DNA of 64,000 bases from an uncultured Oscillospiraceae bacterium. GTDB taxonomy: Bacteria; Bacillota; Clostridia; Oscillospirales; Oscillospiraceae. This document shows, piece after piece, positions 1 to 8,126 of the stretch (its first letter is position 1; every line of letters begins with the position of its first letter). Under the pieces are notes generated by a model. It saw only the letters and a list, made by a program, of their open reading frames with translations, searched no databases and was not told the DNA's origin. The position numbers and the translations under genes are program-made. Where the stretch lies: contig CAKTRJ010000005.1 in NCBI GenBank assembly GCA_934597345.1, positions 9,663-73,662 on the forward strand, written 5' to 3'.

Positions 1-203
1 AGATCCAGCATCTGGTGAAGGCCGCTGACAAGCTCAGCGCCTATATCAAGTGTCTGGAGGAGCTGAAGGCGGGCAACAACGAGTTCCGTCAGGCGGAGGA
101 GCAGACCCGCTACGCGCTGGATGACATGGAGCTGCCGGAGGTGGACTATTTTCTGGAGCACTTCCTGCCGTCCTTCAAGCTGACGCTGGATGAACTGGAA
201 TAA
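1..203 (+). CDS. yfbR: 5'-deoxynucleotidase YfbR-like, C-terminal part
   Basis: Only the last 66 codons lie in the window; the reading frame is open to the left edge (codons from base 3), so the true start is upstream. The tail carries the pattern of the HD-domain 5'-deoxynucleotidase YfbR: KAADKLSAYIKCLEELKAGN, then a PEVDYFLEHFLPSF block and a terminal LTLDELE. Enzymes of this family remove phosphate from deoxynucleoside 5'-monophosphates in the cytoplasm; the metal-binding HD residues would be in the missing part. The stop is followed within three bases by a structured repeat (206-373). Assignment rests on the C-terminal signature recalled from E. coli YfbR. Confidence 0.8.
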   Translation, partial: IQHLVKAADKLSAYIKCLEELKAGNNEFRQAEEQTRYALDDMELPEVDYFLEHFLPSFKLTLDELE

Positions 204-205
204 AA

Positions 206-373
206 AGCTGGCATGAAATCTGACGATTTCATTGCCAAAGGGGCTTGCGGCCGGCTGCGCGCGTCCTTCGGACACACTGACCGGCCGAGAAGAATTTTTC
301 CGACGTACACGCCGCCGGAAAAATGATTTGATTTTTTCGCCGCCTGCGGGCGGCGAACTCTGCGAGGCTTTTT
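206..373 (+). repeat. Structured dispersed repeat, copy 1
   Basis: About 168 bp, nearly identical to 45872-46037. It begins three bases after the stop of the upstream gene, in the same orientation. It can fold into hairpins: ATGAAATC/GATTTCAT at its start, a CGGCCGG/CCGGCCG stem, a TTTTTCCG/CGGAAAAA stem, and TTCGCCGCC/GGCGGCGAA near the end. Differences from the second copy keep the last two stems paired, as expected for a conserved RNA or DNA hairpin element. No coding potential is apparent. Confidence 0.85.
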
Positions 374-395
374 ACGCAATCTGCGCAAATGCCTT

Positions 396-537
396 TACCA
401 TTCGTAGGGGTCGATGCCCACATCGCCCCTACGTTTACCGAGCGGCGGGGTGTGGGCACCCCGCCCTACGGAGTTCTATCGGAGGTATGCGTAGGGCGGC
501 CTGCCCTCAGGCCGCCGCCGTATACCGGACATACCAT
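396..537. repeat. GTAGGG-type inverted-repeat element, copy 1
   Basis: The stretch between the structured repeat and the next gene holds GC-rich inverted repeats: GTAGGGG...CCCCTAC at 396-432, then ACCCCGCCCTACG facing CGTAGGGCGG across a short spacer. The second pair matches the element at 41817-41905 in arrangement and sequence. It looks like a small non-coding palindromic element; no gene is visible in 374-566. Confidence 0.7.
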
Positions 538-581
538 CGCAAACACAACCCCGCAACTTACACCAAAGGAGTGATATCAAT

Positions 582-851
582 ATGAAAGCAATCGTGACCG
601 TGGTAGGCAAGGATCAGGTGGGCATCATCGCCGGTGTGTGCAACACGCTGGCGGACAGCCAGATCAACGTGCTGGACATCAGCCAGACCATCATGGAGGG
701 CTATTTCACCATGATGATGGTGGTGGATCTGGCGCTGTGCGAGACGCCCTTTGACCAGCTGCGCACCATCCTCAAGGACTATGGCGAGGGCCGGGGCCTG
801 TCCATCCGCATCCAGCGGGAGGACATCTTCGACGCCATGCACAAGCTGTAA
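582..851 (+). CDS. ACT domain protein (UPF0237 family)
   Basis: An 89-residue protein consisting of one ACT domain: the N-terminal strand [19 protein letters not shown], a helix with CNTLAD, the ILDIS-like strand NVLDISQT and the MMMVVDL strand. ACT domains bind small ligands, often amino acids, and this family resembles the GcvR-type regulatory ACT proteins. The start ATG is preceded by AAAGGAG at good distance. The next gene begins 14 bases downstream and encodes a UPF0210 protein; the two families are commonly paired, so a shared role is likely, but the biochemical function is unknown. Confidence 0.9.
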   Translation: MKAIVTVVGKDQVGIIAGVCNTLADSQINVLDISQTIMEGYFTMMMVVDLALCETPFDQLRTILKDYGEGRGLSIRIQREDIFDAMHKL

Positions 852-865
852 GCGGAGGCGGAACC

Positions 866-2224
866 ATGCTGAATCTGCAAAACATTTTTGACACCATCGA
901 CATGATCGACAAGCAGCATCTGGACATCCGCACCATCACCATGGGCATCTCCCTGCTGGACTGCGTCAGTGAAGATCCCAAGCGCTGCTGCGACAAAATT
1001 TACGACAAGATCTGCCGCCGGGCGGAAAAGCTGGTGCAGACGGGCCGGGACATCGAAAGTGAATTCGGCATCCCCATCGTCAACAAGCGCATCTCCGTCA
1101 CCCCCATGGCGCTGGTGGCGGGCAGCTGCGACACAGAGGACTACGTTCCCTTCGCCCTGACCCTTGACCGGGCGGGCAAGACCTGCGGCGTGGACTTTCT
1201 GGGCGGCTATTCCGCCCTGGTGCAGAAGGGCTTCAGCAAGGGCGACGAGCTGCTGCTGCGCTCCATCCCCCAGGCTCTGGCCCAGACCGATCTGGTGTGC
1301 TCCAGCGTCAACGTAGGCAGCACCAGGGCGGGCATCAATATGGACGCGGTGGCCCGCATGGGCCGCATCATCAAGGAGACCGCCCACCTGACGAAGGACA
1401 AGGACGGCCTTGGCTGCGCCAAGCTGGTGGTGTTCTGCAACGCCGTGGAGGACAATCCCTTCATGGCGGGCGCGTTCCACGGCGTGGGCGAAGCCGACAG
1501 CGTCATCAACGTAGGCGTCTCCGGCCCCGGCGTGGTGTATCACGCCCTGCAGAATTGCAAGGGAGCGCCCTTTGACGTGGTGGCGGAGACCATCAAAAAG
1601 ACCGCCTTCCAGATCACCCGCATGGGCCAGATGGTGGCCACCGAGGCGTCCCGCCGGCTGGACACCCCCTTCGGCATCGTGGACCTGTCTCTGGCTCCCA
1701 CCCCTGCCATTGGCGACAGCGTGGCCCGTATTCTGGAGGAGATGGGCCTTGCCGTCTGCGGCACCCACGGCACCACCGCCGCGCTGGCGCTGCTGAACGA
1801 CGCGGTGAAGAAGGGCGGCGTCATGGCCAGCAGCCATGTGGGAGGCCTGTCCGGCGCGTTCATCCCCGTGTCGGAGGATGAGGGCATGATCGCCGCCGCC
1901 CAGCAGGGCACCCTGACCATCGACAAGCTGGAAGCCATGACCTGCGTATGCTCCGTGGGTCTTGACATGATCGCCGTACCCGGCGACACCAGCGCCGAGA
2001 CCATCTCCGCCATCATTGCCGACGAGGCGGCGGTGGGCATGGTCAACAGCAAGACCACCGCCGTCCGTATCATCCCCGTGGAGGGCAAGACCGTGGGCGA
2101 CGTGGTGGAAATGGGCGGCTTGCTGGGCAGCGCGCCGCTGATGCCGGTACACACTGAGTCCAGCGCCGACTTCATCGCCCGGGGTGGCCGCATCCCCGCC
2201 CCGCTGCAAAGCCTGAAGAACTGA
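866..2224 (+). CDS. UPF0210 (PFL/DUF711 family) protein
   Basis: A 452-residue cytoplasmic protein of the UPF0210 family, which databases often label a PFL family protein although it lacks a glycyl radical motif. Visible family blocks include the opening around [23 protein letters not shown] residues 9-28, GVSGPGVV near the middle, and the C-terminal [12 protein letters not shown]. It is full length and starts 14 bases after the ACT-domain gene, in the same operon. The catalytic function of the family is not established; pairing with an ACT protein suggests ligand-dependent regulation (inference). Confidence 0.9.
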   Translation: MLNLQNIFDTIDMIDKQHLDIRTITMGISLLDCVSEDPKRCCDKIYDKICRRAEKLVQTGRDIESEFGIPIVNKRISVTPMALVAGSCDTEDYVPFALTLDRAGKTCGVDFLGGYSALVQKGFSKGDELLLRSIPQALAQTDLVCSSVNVGSTRAGINMDAVARMGRIIKETAHLTKDKDGLGCAKLVVFCNAVEDNPFMAGAFHGVGEADSVINVGVSGPGVVYHALQNCKGAPFDVVAETIKKTAFQITRMGQMVATEASRRLDTPFGIVDLSLAPTPAIGDSVARILEEMGLAVCGTHGTTAALALLNDAVKKGGVMASSHVGGLSGAFIPVSEDEGMIAAAQQGTLTIDKLEAMTCVCSVGLDMIAVPGDTSAETISAIIADEAAVGMVNSKTTAVRIIPVEGKTVGDVVEMGGLLGSAPLMPVHTESSADFIARGGRIPAPLQSLKN

Positions 2225-2228
2225 GATC

Positions 2229-2708
2229 ATGATACGACACGCAACGGAAACCGATCTGCCCCGTATTCTGGATATCTATGACATCGCACGCCGCTTCATG
2301 CGGCAAAACGGCAACATGGTGCAGTGGGTCAACGGCTACCCCTCGGAGCCGCTGCTGCGGCAGGATATCGCCAACGGCGACCTGTATGTGATGGAGGATA
2401 CCTCCGGCATCTACTGCGCCTTTGCGCTGGTGGTGGGCGACGATCCCACCTATGCCAGGATCGACGGCGCATGGCGTGACACCGCCACCCCCTACGGCAC
2501 CATCCACCGCATCGGCAGCGACGGCACCCACCGGGGCGTACTGCACGAGTGCGTGGACTGGGCAGCCCGGCGGATATCCCACCTGCGGGTGGACACCCAT
2601 GCCGACAATCAGGTGATGCGGCGCTGCATCCTGCGGGAGGGCTTCACCTACTGCGGCGTGATTCATGTGGCGGACGGCACGCCCCGTGTGGCCTTTGAAC
2701 GAATCTGA
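2229..2708 (+). CDS. GNAT family N-acetyltransferase
   Basis: A 159-residue GNAT-fold protein. It opens with IRHATETDLPRILDIYDIAR, typical of motif C/D of the family. The acetyl-CoA binding region is represented by GTHRGVLHECVDWA, a variant of the R/Q-x-x-G-x-G/A loop, followed by the strand HLRVDTHADN and the C-terminal LREGFTYCGVIHV. The acceptor substrate cannot be read from the sequence. The start follows the UPF0210 stop by four bases, so it is probably the third gene of that operon. Confidence 0.88.
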   Translation: MIRHATETDLPRILDIYDIARRFMRQNGNMVQWVNGYPSEPLLRQDIANGDLYVMEDTSGIYCAFALVVGDDPTYARIDGAWRDTATPYGTIHRIGSDGTHRGVLHECVDWAARRISHLRVDTHADNQVMRRCILREGFTYCGVIHVADGTPRVAFERI

Positions 2709-2738
2709 TCCCGAAATACCGAAACAAGGAGATAACTT

Positions 2739-2963
2739 ATGGATCCGATCTTTGAAATCGAACTGGAGGATTGCCCCGTCTGCCGGGGCGCGGGCGCCAT
2801 GCAGGATGAGCAGGGCTGGTGCGTTTCCGTCTGCTGCATGGACTGCGGCGCGGAGACCGCCCACGCCAGCTATCATACCCCGGAGGAACGGCTGACCGCC
2901 GCCCAGCGGGTGGCCCAGCTGTGGAACATGGGCAAGGTCATCCACACCGGCGTAGGCGACTGA
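2739..2963 (+). CDS. Small zinc-ribbon protein (Lar-like)
   Basis: A 74-residue protein with CPVC at residues 12-15 and CCMDCGA at 32-38, which should form a zinc ribbon, followed by a helix ending in AQLWNMG. This layout matches small proteins of the restriction-alleviation (Lar) type, where the Trp-Asn near the C-terminus is typical. An AAGGAG motif precedes the ATG and an intrinsic terminator follows 18 bases after the stop. A role in restriction alleviation is not implied by the fold alone; it may simply be a nucleic-acid or protein adaptor. Confidence 0.75.
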   Translation: MDPIFEIELEDCPVCRGAGAMQDEQGWCVSVCCMDCGAETAHASYHTPEERLTAAQRVAQLWNMGKVIHTGVGD

Positions 2964-2979
2964 ATGCGAATGCATACAA

Positions 2980-3011
2980 AAAAGAGCACCCGCACAGGGT
3001 GCTCTTTTTGT
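2980..3011 (+). terminator. Intrinsic terminator after the zinc-ribbon gene
   Basis: Stem AAGAGCACCC/GGGTGCTCTT with loop GCACA and a run of T. A-rich sequence on the other side means it could also act on the converging AAA+ gene. Confidence 0.85.
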
Positions 3012-3063
3012 GTACCGAAAAGGCCATCGATTAACAAGGGGGGTATCGTATCAAAAAGGGGTG

Positions 3064-4107
3064 TTATTCGTCGATTTTTCCTCTTGCGTGAAGCACATCG
3101 TCCGCCGTCAGCGCCATCAGGTCGTCACGGGTAACATGCTCCATTTTGGCAAGGCGGTTGTTCTGCGCCACCAGAATATGCTCGAAAATATTCCGCACGC
3201 CGCGGGCGTTGCCGAAGCTGTCTCCGGCGGCGCTCTCCTCGGCGATGTAGTCCCGCACCAGCGGCTCGGCCTCCTCCGTCAGCACATAGCCCTTGCCGCA
3301 GCGCATCTTGAAAATGGCCATCATCTCGTCCACTGTGTAGTCGGGGAACAGCAGGAAGCGGTTGAAGCGGCTCTCCAGGCCGGGGTTGGAGTGGATGAAC
3401 TTCTCCATCAGATCGGTATAGCCCGCCACGATCACCACCAGATCGTCCCGGTGATCCTCCATGGCCTTCAACACCGTGTCGATGGCCTCCTGACCGAAGT
3501 CGTTCTCTGATTTGCCGTTGAGGGCGTAGGCCTCGTCGATGAACAGCACGCCGCCCATGGCCTTTTCAATGGCCTTCTGGGTCTTGATGGCCGTCTGGCC
3601 CACATAGCCCGCCACCAGACCGCTGCGGTCCACCTCTACCAGCTGACCCTTGCTGAGGATGCCCAGCGAGCGATAGATACGGGCCATCATACGGGCCATC
3701 ATGGTCTTGCCGGTACCGGGGTTGCCGGTGAACACCATGTGGAGGGACATATCGGCGGTGGGCAGGTCGTGCTCCCGGCGGAGCTTATAGACCTGCACCA
3801 TGTTGATGAGGCTGCGTACCTCATCCTTCACCACGTCAAGGCCGATGTAGCTGTCCAGCTCCGCCAGAAGATCCTCCATCTTCTCCGGCGGCGGCAGTTC
3901 TTCCTTGGGCTCCGCCTCCTTCTGGCCGGTGGATACGGCAGCCTTCTTGTCGCTCTCTCCGCCGCCGGAGGGCGCTTTCGGCGCGGCAGGGGCCTGCGGC
4001 GCGGCGGGCGCGCCCCAGAAGTCGCTGTTCATCCGCTTGATGCCGTTCTCCGTCATGGAGCGGATCACATCCAGCTGCTGCAAAATAATTTTATCCTTTT
4101 GATCCAT
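3064..4107 (-). CDS. AAA+ ATPase, SpoVK/CbbX-like
   Basis: A 347-residue protein. The first 75 residues form a low-complexity Ala/Pro-rich linker, then comes a CbbX/SpoVK-type AAA+ module: Walker A GNPGTGKT at 128-135, Walker B VLFIDEA at 187-193, a sensor region around VVIVAGY and a C-terminal lid with NARGVRNIFE. Members use ATP hydrolysis to remodel protein partners; the SpoVK branch is known from sporulating Firmicutes, while CbbX acts on Rubisco. No Rubisco is visible here, so the SpoVK-like label is preferred. It precedes the Gx-type gene cluster on the same strand but has no obvious functional link to it. Confidence 0.88.
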   Translation of the reverse strand: MDQKDKIILQQLDVIRSMTENGIKRMNSDFWGAPAAPQAPAAPKAPSGGGESDKKAAVSTGQKEAEPKEELPPPEKMEDLLAELDSYIGLDVVKDEVRSLINMVQVYKLRREHDLPTADMSLHMVFTGNPGTGKTMMARMMARIYRSLGILSKGQLVEVDRSGLVAGYVGQTAIKTQKAIEKAMGGVLFIDEAYALNGKSENDFGQEAIDTVLKAMEDHRDDLVVIVAGYTDLMEKFIHSNPGLESRFNRFLLFPDYTVDEMMAIFKMRCGKGYVLTEEAEPLVRDYIAEESAAGDSFGNARGVRNIFEHILVAQNNRLAKMEHVTRDDLMALTADDVLHARGKIDE

Positions 4108-4120
4108 TATGGCTTCCTCC

Positions 4121-4633
4121 TTAATGGGAGAGTTTTACATGGGCCATGGCCCGGAAGAGAAGCGCCGACACAAAGCCTGTCAGCGTTCCCGTCACCAGCG
4201 ACACCGCCAGCAGGAACGGCAGATAGCCCAGCACCATGGTATTGCCCAGCGTAATGACCGCCGCCGCCATCTGGCCCACGTTGTGGGCCGCCGCGCCGCC
4301 GATGGACACGCCGTAAATGCTGAGACGGCGGCAGCGCTTCAGGCCGATCATCACCAACATGGCGGTAAGGCCGCCCAGCAGGGAGAACAGCAGCGCCGAT
4401 ACATTCCCGGCAAACAGACTGCCCAGACCGCACCGGGCCAGCAGGATCACCAGCGCCGGGGCCGCCCCCAGTTCATACAGGGCAAACACCGTGACGATGT
4501 TGGCAAGGCCCAGCTTTACGCCCGGCAGCGGCACCACCAGAGACACAGGAAACAGGTTCTCCAGCGTGCTGAGACCCAGGGCCAGCGCCGTCAGCACGGC
4601 GCACAGGGCGATATTCTTTGTCGTCCATTTCAT
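4121..4633 (-). CDS. Gx transporter family membrane protein (EetB-like)
   Basis: A 170-residue, highly hydrophobic protein with about five membrane segments. It matches the family named Gx transporter or heptaprenyl diphosphate synthase component I, with PLPGVKLGLANIVTV after the first helix as the family hallmark. In flavin-based extracellular electron transfer loci of Gram-positive bacteria this family is found with a NusG domain II protein and an ApbE flavin transferase, which are exactly the two preceding genes here. Its transported substrate is not established. It starts four bases after the NusG-domain gene. Confidence 0.85.
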   Translation of the reverse strand: MKWTTKNIALCAVLTALALGLSTLENLFPVSLVVPLPGVKLGLANIVTVFALYELGAAPALVILLARCGLGSLFAGNVSALLFSLLGGLTAMLVMIGLKRCRRLSIYGVSIGGAAAHNVGQMAAAVITLGNTMVLGYLPFLLAVSLVTGTLTGFVSALLFRAMAHVKLSH

Positions 4634-4637
4634 GCCG

Positions 4638-5042
4638 TCACCCCACGATCACGTCCGGCGCGCCGGCGGAAGCCGCGCCCTCCAGATGGATCACCACCTG
4701 TGCGGGCAGGCAGACGATGGACTGTCCCGCCCGGCGGATATGGCCGGTGTGGACGCAGTCCTGGGTAGGGCAGTCGCTCTCCGCCACCCACACGCTGTCC
4801 CCGTCGGCAGCAATGGTCAGCGTATAGCCGTTATGGGCAACGGTGGTCCCGGTGAAGCCGCTCAGCTTCACCCGCTGCGTTTCCGCTCCGCCCACGGAGA
4901 TCACCACCGTCGCCTCGCCCGTCTGGGACTTGGGCAGATAGAACCACAGCGCCACGGCCACCGCCAGCAGCGTCACGATGGCCACCACAATGGCGTCATA
5001 GCGATTGAATTCCAATTCAGGCCGCGAGGAGCTGGTAGTCAT
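4638..5042 (-). CDS. NusG domain II protein, membrane-anchored (EetA-like)
   Basis: A 134-residue protein with one N-terminal membrane segment (VVAIVTLLAVAVALWFYLP) and an exported NusG domain II fold, including the typical CPTQDCVHTG and the strand SIVCLPAQVVI. ATG at 5042 is chosen over the upstream GTG at 5063 because GAGGG sits eight bases before it. The gene overlaps the end of apbE by 26 bases. It is not a transcription factor; such stand-alone NusG domain II proteins occur at the cell surface and are linked to flavin-based electron transfer when next to ApbE and Gx proteins. Confidence 0.85.
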   Translation of the reverse strand: MTTSSSRPELEFNRYDAIVVAIVTLLAVAVALWFYLPKSQTGEATVVISVGGAETQRVKLSGFTGTTVAHNGYTLTIAADGDSVWVAESDCPTQDCVHTGHIRRAGQSIVCLPAQVVIHLEGAASAGAPDVIVG

Positions 5043-6045
5043 AGCCGCTTCCCTCCGTCTCACTGAAGCAGTCCGCCAGACCGGGCGTATACAGCACCCG
5101 CCCGTCCTCCGTCACCAGCACCATGTCAAAGGTGCCCTGCTGCCGCCAGAAATCCACCGCGCCGTCCTCGCCCATGACGTACAGGGCGGTGGAATAGGCG
5201 TCGGCCATGGTGCCGGTGCCGCCGTCAGCGCGGCGGGTCACGATGGAGACGCTCAGAAGTCCGTTCTGCACCGGCCAGCCGGTGGCGGGGTCGATGATAT
5301 GCTGATATACCGTGCCGTCCGGCGCGGTGAAATAGCGCTGATAGCCGCCGGAGGTCACCACAAAGGCGTCCGACAGATGCAGCGTACAGGCAAAGCCCTC
5401 GGTATTGTTAGGATCCTGAATGGCCACGTTCCAGGGCTTTCCCTCGGCGGTGGTACCGTGAACGTACACATTGCCGCCCAGGCTCACAAAGCCGCCGGAA
5501 ATACTGCTTCCGGCAAACAACTCCGCCGCCTTGTCGGAGGCGTAGCCCTTGCCGATGCCGCCCAGGTCGATGGTGCAGCCCTCGTCCAGTGCGGCGGTAT
5601 CGCCGTCCAGCCGGACATGTTCGCTGCCCACCAGCGGCAGCAGCGCGTCGATCTCCTCCTGAGAGGGGACGCGGGGACTGTCGGTGGTGATGCCCCACAG
5701 CGCCACCAGCGGCGCGATGGTCACATCGAAGGCGCCGTTCGTTTCGGCACTGTATTCCAGCGCCGACCGCAGCAGCGCCGCTGTGTCATTACTGAGGACA
5801 GCGGTGCCGTTGGCGTTCAGTTGGGCCACATCGCTGGTGTCGATGGTGCGGCTGAGCCGCTGCTCCAGCGTATTGATCTCGTTGGCGGTCTGCTGCAGCA
5901 CATCAAACGCGCCGTCGCCCACCGCCACAAGGGACATGTAGGTGTCCATGGAAAAGATATCCAGCGTCTCGGTCTTGGGCGCGCCGCATGCCGTCAGCAA
6001 AAGCGCCAGCAGGCAGGCCAGCAGCAGGCAGGTCAGTTTTCTCAT
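5017..6045 (-). CDS. apbE: FAD:protein FMN transferase lipoprotein
   Basis: A 342-residue ApbE family enzyme, which transfers FMN from FAD to a Thr/Ser of extracytoplasmic target proteins. Lipobox LTAC with Cys20 predicts a lipoprotein. Family features are the DLGGIGKGYASDKAAE block, GGYQRYF, HIIDPATGWPV and the C-terminal TMADAYSTALYVMG metal-binding region. The open frame extends far upstream, but the ATG at 6045 overlaps the recR stop as ATGA and gives a clean signal peptide, so it is taken as the start. With the next two genes it forms the FmnB-EetA-EetB-like set. Confidence 0.95.
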   Translation of the reverse strand: MRKLTCLLLACLLALLLTACGAPKTETLDIFSMDTYMSLVAVGDGAFDVLQQTANEINTLEQRLSRTIDTSDVAQLNANGTAVLSNDTAALLRSALEYSAETNGAFDVTIAPLVALWGITTDSPRVPSQEEIDALLPLVGSEHVRLDGDTAALDEGCTIDLGGIGKGYASDKAAELFAGSSISGGFVSLGGNVYVHGTTAEGKPWNVAIQDPNNTEGFACTLHLSDAFVVTSGGYQRYFTAPDGTVYQHIIDPATGWPVQNGLLSVSIVTRRADGGTGTMADAYSTALYVMGEDGAVDFWRQQGTFDMVLVTEDGRVLYTPGLADCFSETEGSGYDYQLLAA

Positions 6046-6641
6046 AGCTCTCGCCGTCCTTCCAGTGCCCGCATCAGCGTGGCGTCGTCGGCAAATTCCA
6101 GATGGCCGCCCACGGGGATGCCGTAGGCAAGGCGGGTGACCTTCACGCCGAAGGGCTTCAGAAGCCGGGCGATGTACAGGGCCGTGGCCTCGCCCTCGGT
6201 GTCGGGGTTGGTGGCCATAATGACCTCCTGAATACCGCCCTTGGCCACGCGGTCCAGCAGCGGCTTGATCTGCAGATCGTCCGGCCCCACATGGTTCATG
6301 GGAGACAGCACGCCGTGGAGCACATGGTAATGACCGCTGAACTCCCGGCTCCGCTCGATGGCCAGCACGTCGCGGGGATCGGCCACCACGCAGATGACCG
6401 TCTCGTCCCGACGGGGATCGGCGCAGATGGGGCAAAGGCCGCCCGCCGTCAGGTTGCGGCACACAGGGCAAAGCGTCACGCTGCGCTTGGCGTCCACGAT
6501 GGCGTGGGCAAAGGCCTCCGCCTCCTCCATGGGCAGGTTCAGCACATGGAAGGCCAGACGCTGGGCGGATTTGCCGCCGATGCCGGGCAGGCGGGCAAAC
6601 TGCTCCACCAGCTTTTCAAGGGGCGCGGGAAAGTATTCCAT
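6042..6641 (-). CDS. recR: Recombination mediator RecR
   Basis: A 199-residue full-length RecR, which with RecF/RecO loads RecA at gaps in DNA. It has the N-terminal helix-hairpin-helix LPGIGGKSAQRLAFH, the zinc finger CPVC...CPIC around residues 58-73, and a Toprim domain with EVIMATNPDTEGEATA. It lies five bases from rpe and overlaps apbE by four bases, so it is translated within the same operon. Confidence 0.98.
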   Translation of the reverse strand: MEYFPAPLEKLVEQFARLPGIGGKSAQRLAFHVLNLPMEEAEAFAHAIVDAKRSVTLCPVCRNLTAGGLCPICADPRRDETVICVVADPRDVLAIERSREFSGHYHVLHGVLSPMNHVGPDDLQIKPLLDRVAKGGIQEVIMATNPDTEGEATALYIARLLKPFGVKVTRLAYGIPVGGHLEFADDATLMRALEGRREL

Positions 6642-6646
6642 GGGTC

Positions 6647-7291
6647 TTAACCTCTCAGTTCTTTGATGCGCTGGGGGATATCCGCCGCCTTATAGACGGC
6701 GCTGCCGGCCACCAGCACATCGGCCCCGGCATGGATGCACTGATGACAGGTGCTGGTATCCACGCCGCCGTCCACCTCCAGTTCGCAGGCAGGATTCATG
6801 GCGTCGATATAGCCACGGATGGTCTGCACCTTGGGCATCATGTGGGCCATGAACTTCTGGCCGCCGAAGCCCGGCTCCACCGTCATCACCAGAATGATGT
6901 CGCACTCGCTGATAAAGGGCAGCATGGCGCTGGCGGGGGTCTTGGGCTTCACCACCACACCGGCCTTCTTTCCCTTGGCATGGATGCGGCGCAGGGCCTC
7001 ATGGATATTCTCCTCGGTGTCCGCCTCCACATGGCAGGTGATGATGTCGCCGCCGGCGTCGCAGAACTGCTCCACATAGCGCACAGGCCGCTCGATCATC
7101 AGATGAACGTCCAGCGGCAGGCTGGTGGTGGGGCGGATGGACTTCACCACAGGGATGCCGATGGAGATATTGGGCACAAACAGGCCGTCCATCACGTCCA
7201 CATGGACGTAATCGGCGGTGGAAATGCGTTCGATATCCCGCTGGAGGTTGGCGAAATCCGCCGACAGGATAGAGGGTGCGATCTTGATCAT
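6647..7291 (-). CDS. rpe: Ribulose-phosphate 3-epimerase
   Basis: A 214-residue enzyme that interconverts ribulose 5-phosphate and xylulose 5-phosphate in the pentose phosphate pathway. It has APSILSADF at the N-terminus, HVDVMDGLFVPN, MTVEPGFGGQKF and VDGGV, the metal and phosphate-binding motifs of the TIM barrel. ATG 7291 has AAAGGAG ahead of it; longer open frame upstream is ignored. First gene of the operon continuing to recR and apbE, with a good promoter at 7472-7500. Confidence 0.97.
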   Translation of the reverse strand: MIKIAPSILSADFANLQRDIERISTADYVHVDVMDGLFVPNISIGIPVVKSIRPTTSLPLDVHLMIERPVRYVEQFCDAGGDIITCHVEADTEENIHEALRRIHAKGKKAGVVVKPKTPASAMLPFISECDIILVMTVEPGFGGQKFMAHMMPKVQTIRGYIDAMNPACELEVDGGVDTSTCHQCIHAGADVLVAGSAVYKAADIPQRIKELRG

Positions 7292-7471
7292 GGTGGTGCT
7301 CCTTTCACCGCACCGGTCCCGGCGGCACGGCATATGATACAGTAAGCGGCGCAGCGCCGGCGCTCTCCCGCGCGGCGCGCTTCTGTCCTGTGCGGCGCTG
7401 AGTGGCCGCTTTTCAGATAGGGGGCCGGTGGGATACATTCTGCCGGCCTCCATTGTGCTTTTAACTGATTT

Positions 7472-7500
7472 ATTATACCAATTTCTCCGTGGGATTGCAA
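7472..7500 (-). promoter_or_regulatory. Promoter of the rpe-recR-apbE operon
   Basis: On the minus strand TTGCAA and TATAAT are separated by 17 bases, 180 bases upstream of rpe. The remainder of the 7292-7642 gap shows no gene; it is AT-rich toward the downstream plus-strand gene. Confidence 0.7.
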
Positions 7501-7642
7501 TAAAGAGTTCCCGCTCTCCCCGTCAAAGTCAACAAAATTTTGACCAATTTGTTAATTTTCCCGATGCACCCTTTACCTTTTCGGTATTTTCCGCTAAAAT
7601 ATCGTGTTATGTTGATACTCTCTAGGAAATCGAGGCGGAGCT

Positions 7643-8071
7643 ATGAGTTTCTTTCAACGTCTGCGCAATGGACTGAGCCGGTTCATGTACGGCCGCAACG
7701 GTGCCGATCAGCTGGGCCTGTGCATCATCTGGACGGCCATCCTGCTGGATATCGTGGGCATGCTGACGAAAAAGGTTCCCCTGCTGTCCAGCATCATCGG
7801 CGCTGTCACCACGGTGATGGTGCTGTGGGCGCTGTTCCGGGTATTCTCCCGGAATCTGGAAAAGCGCCGGGCCGAGAACGCCGCCTTCCTGCAAAAGTTC
7901 TGGTGGCCGCTGAAGCGGAAACTCAGCAGAGGCAAACAGCAGCGGATGGACAAGGAGCACAAATACTTCACCTGTCCCAACTGCAAGACCGTGTGCCGCG
8001 TGCCGGTGGGCAAGGGCAAGATCGTGATCACCTGTCCCAAGTGCCGCCACGAGATCCGCGGAAAGAGCTGA
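7643..8071 (+). CDS. Two-helix membrane protein with zinc ribbon
   Basis: A 142-residue protein of unknown function. Two membrane segments are predicted at about 25-42 and 48-66, then a basic linker and a C-terminal zinc ribbon with CPNC (111-114) and CPKC (131-134). The ribbon probably faces the cytoplasm because the flanking regions are strongly positive. It resembles short Firmicutes proteins annotated only as hypothetical. It stands alone between an upstream AT-rich gap and a terminator. Confidence 0.75.
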   Translation: MSFFQRLRNGLSRFMYGRNGADQLGLCIIWTAILLDIVGMLTKKVPLLSSIIGAVTTVMVLWALFRVFSRNLEKRRAENAAFLQKFWWPLKRKLSRGKQQRMDKEHKYFTCPNCKTVCRVPVGKGKIVITCPKCRHEIRGKS

Positions 8072-8083
8072 TAAATAGTGTAT

Positions 8084-8119
8084 AAAAAAATCGGTATCCT
8101 TTCGGATACCGATTTTTTT
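8084..8119. terminator. Bidirectional intrinsic terminator
   Basis: Stem TCGGTATCC/GGATACCGA with loop TTTC, a T run on the right and an A run on the left. It sits between convergent genes ending at 8071 and 8127 and can serve both. Confidence 0.9.
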
Positions 8120-8126
8120 ATGGATT

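Noticed and set aside
779-2230. Long open frame opposite the UPF0210 gene, and similar His/Gly/Gln-rich frames opposite other genes
   Set aside because: Shadow frames caused by high GC and strong codon bias; compositions are unlike real proteins.
5017-6471. ApbE with a 140-residue N-terminal extension
   Set aside because: The extension is the recR gene in another frame; the ATG at 6045 gives a proper lipoprotein signal and ATGA coupling.
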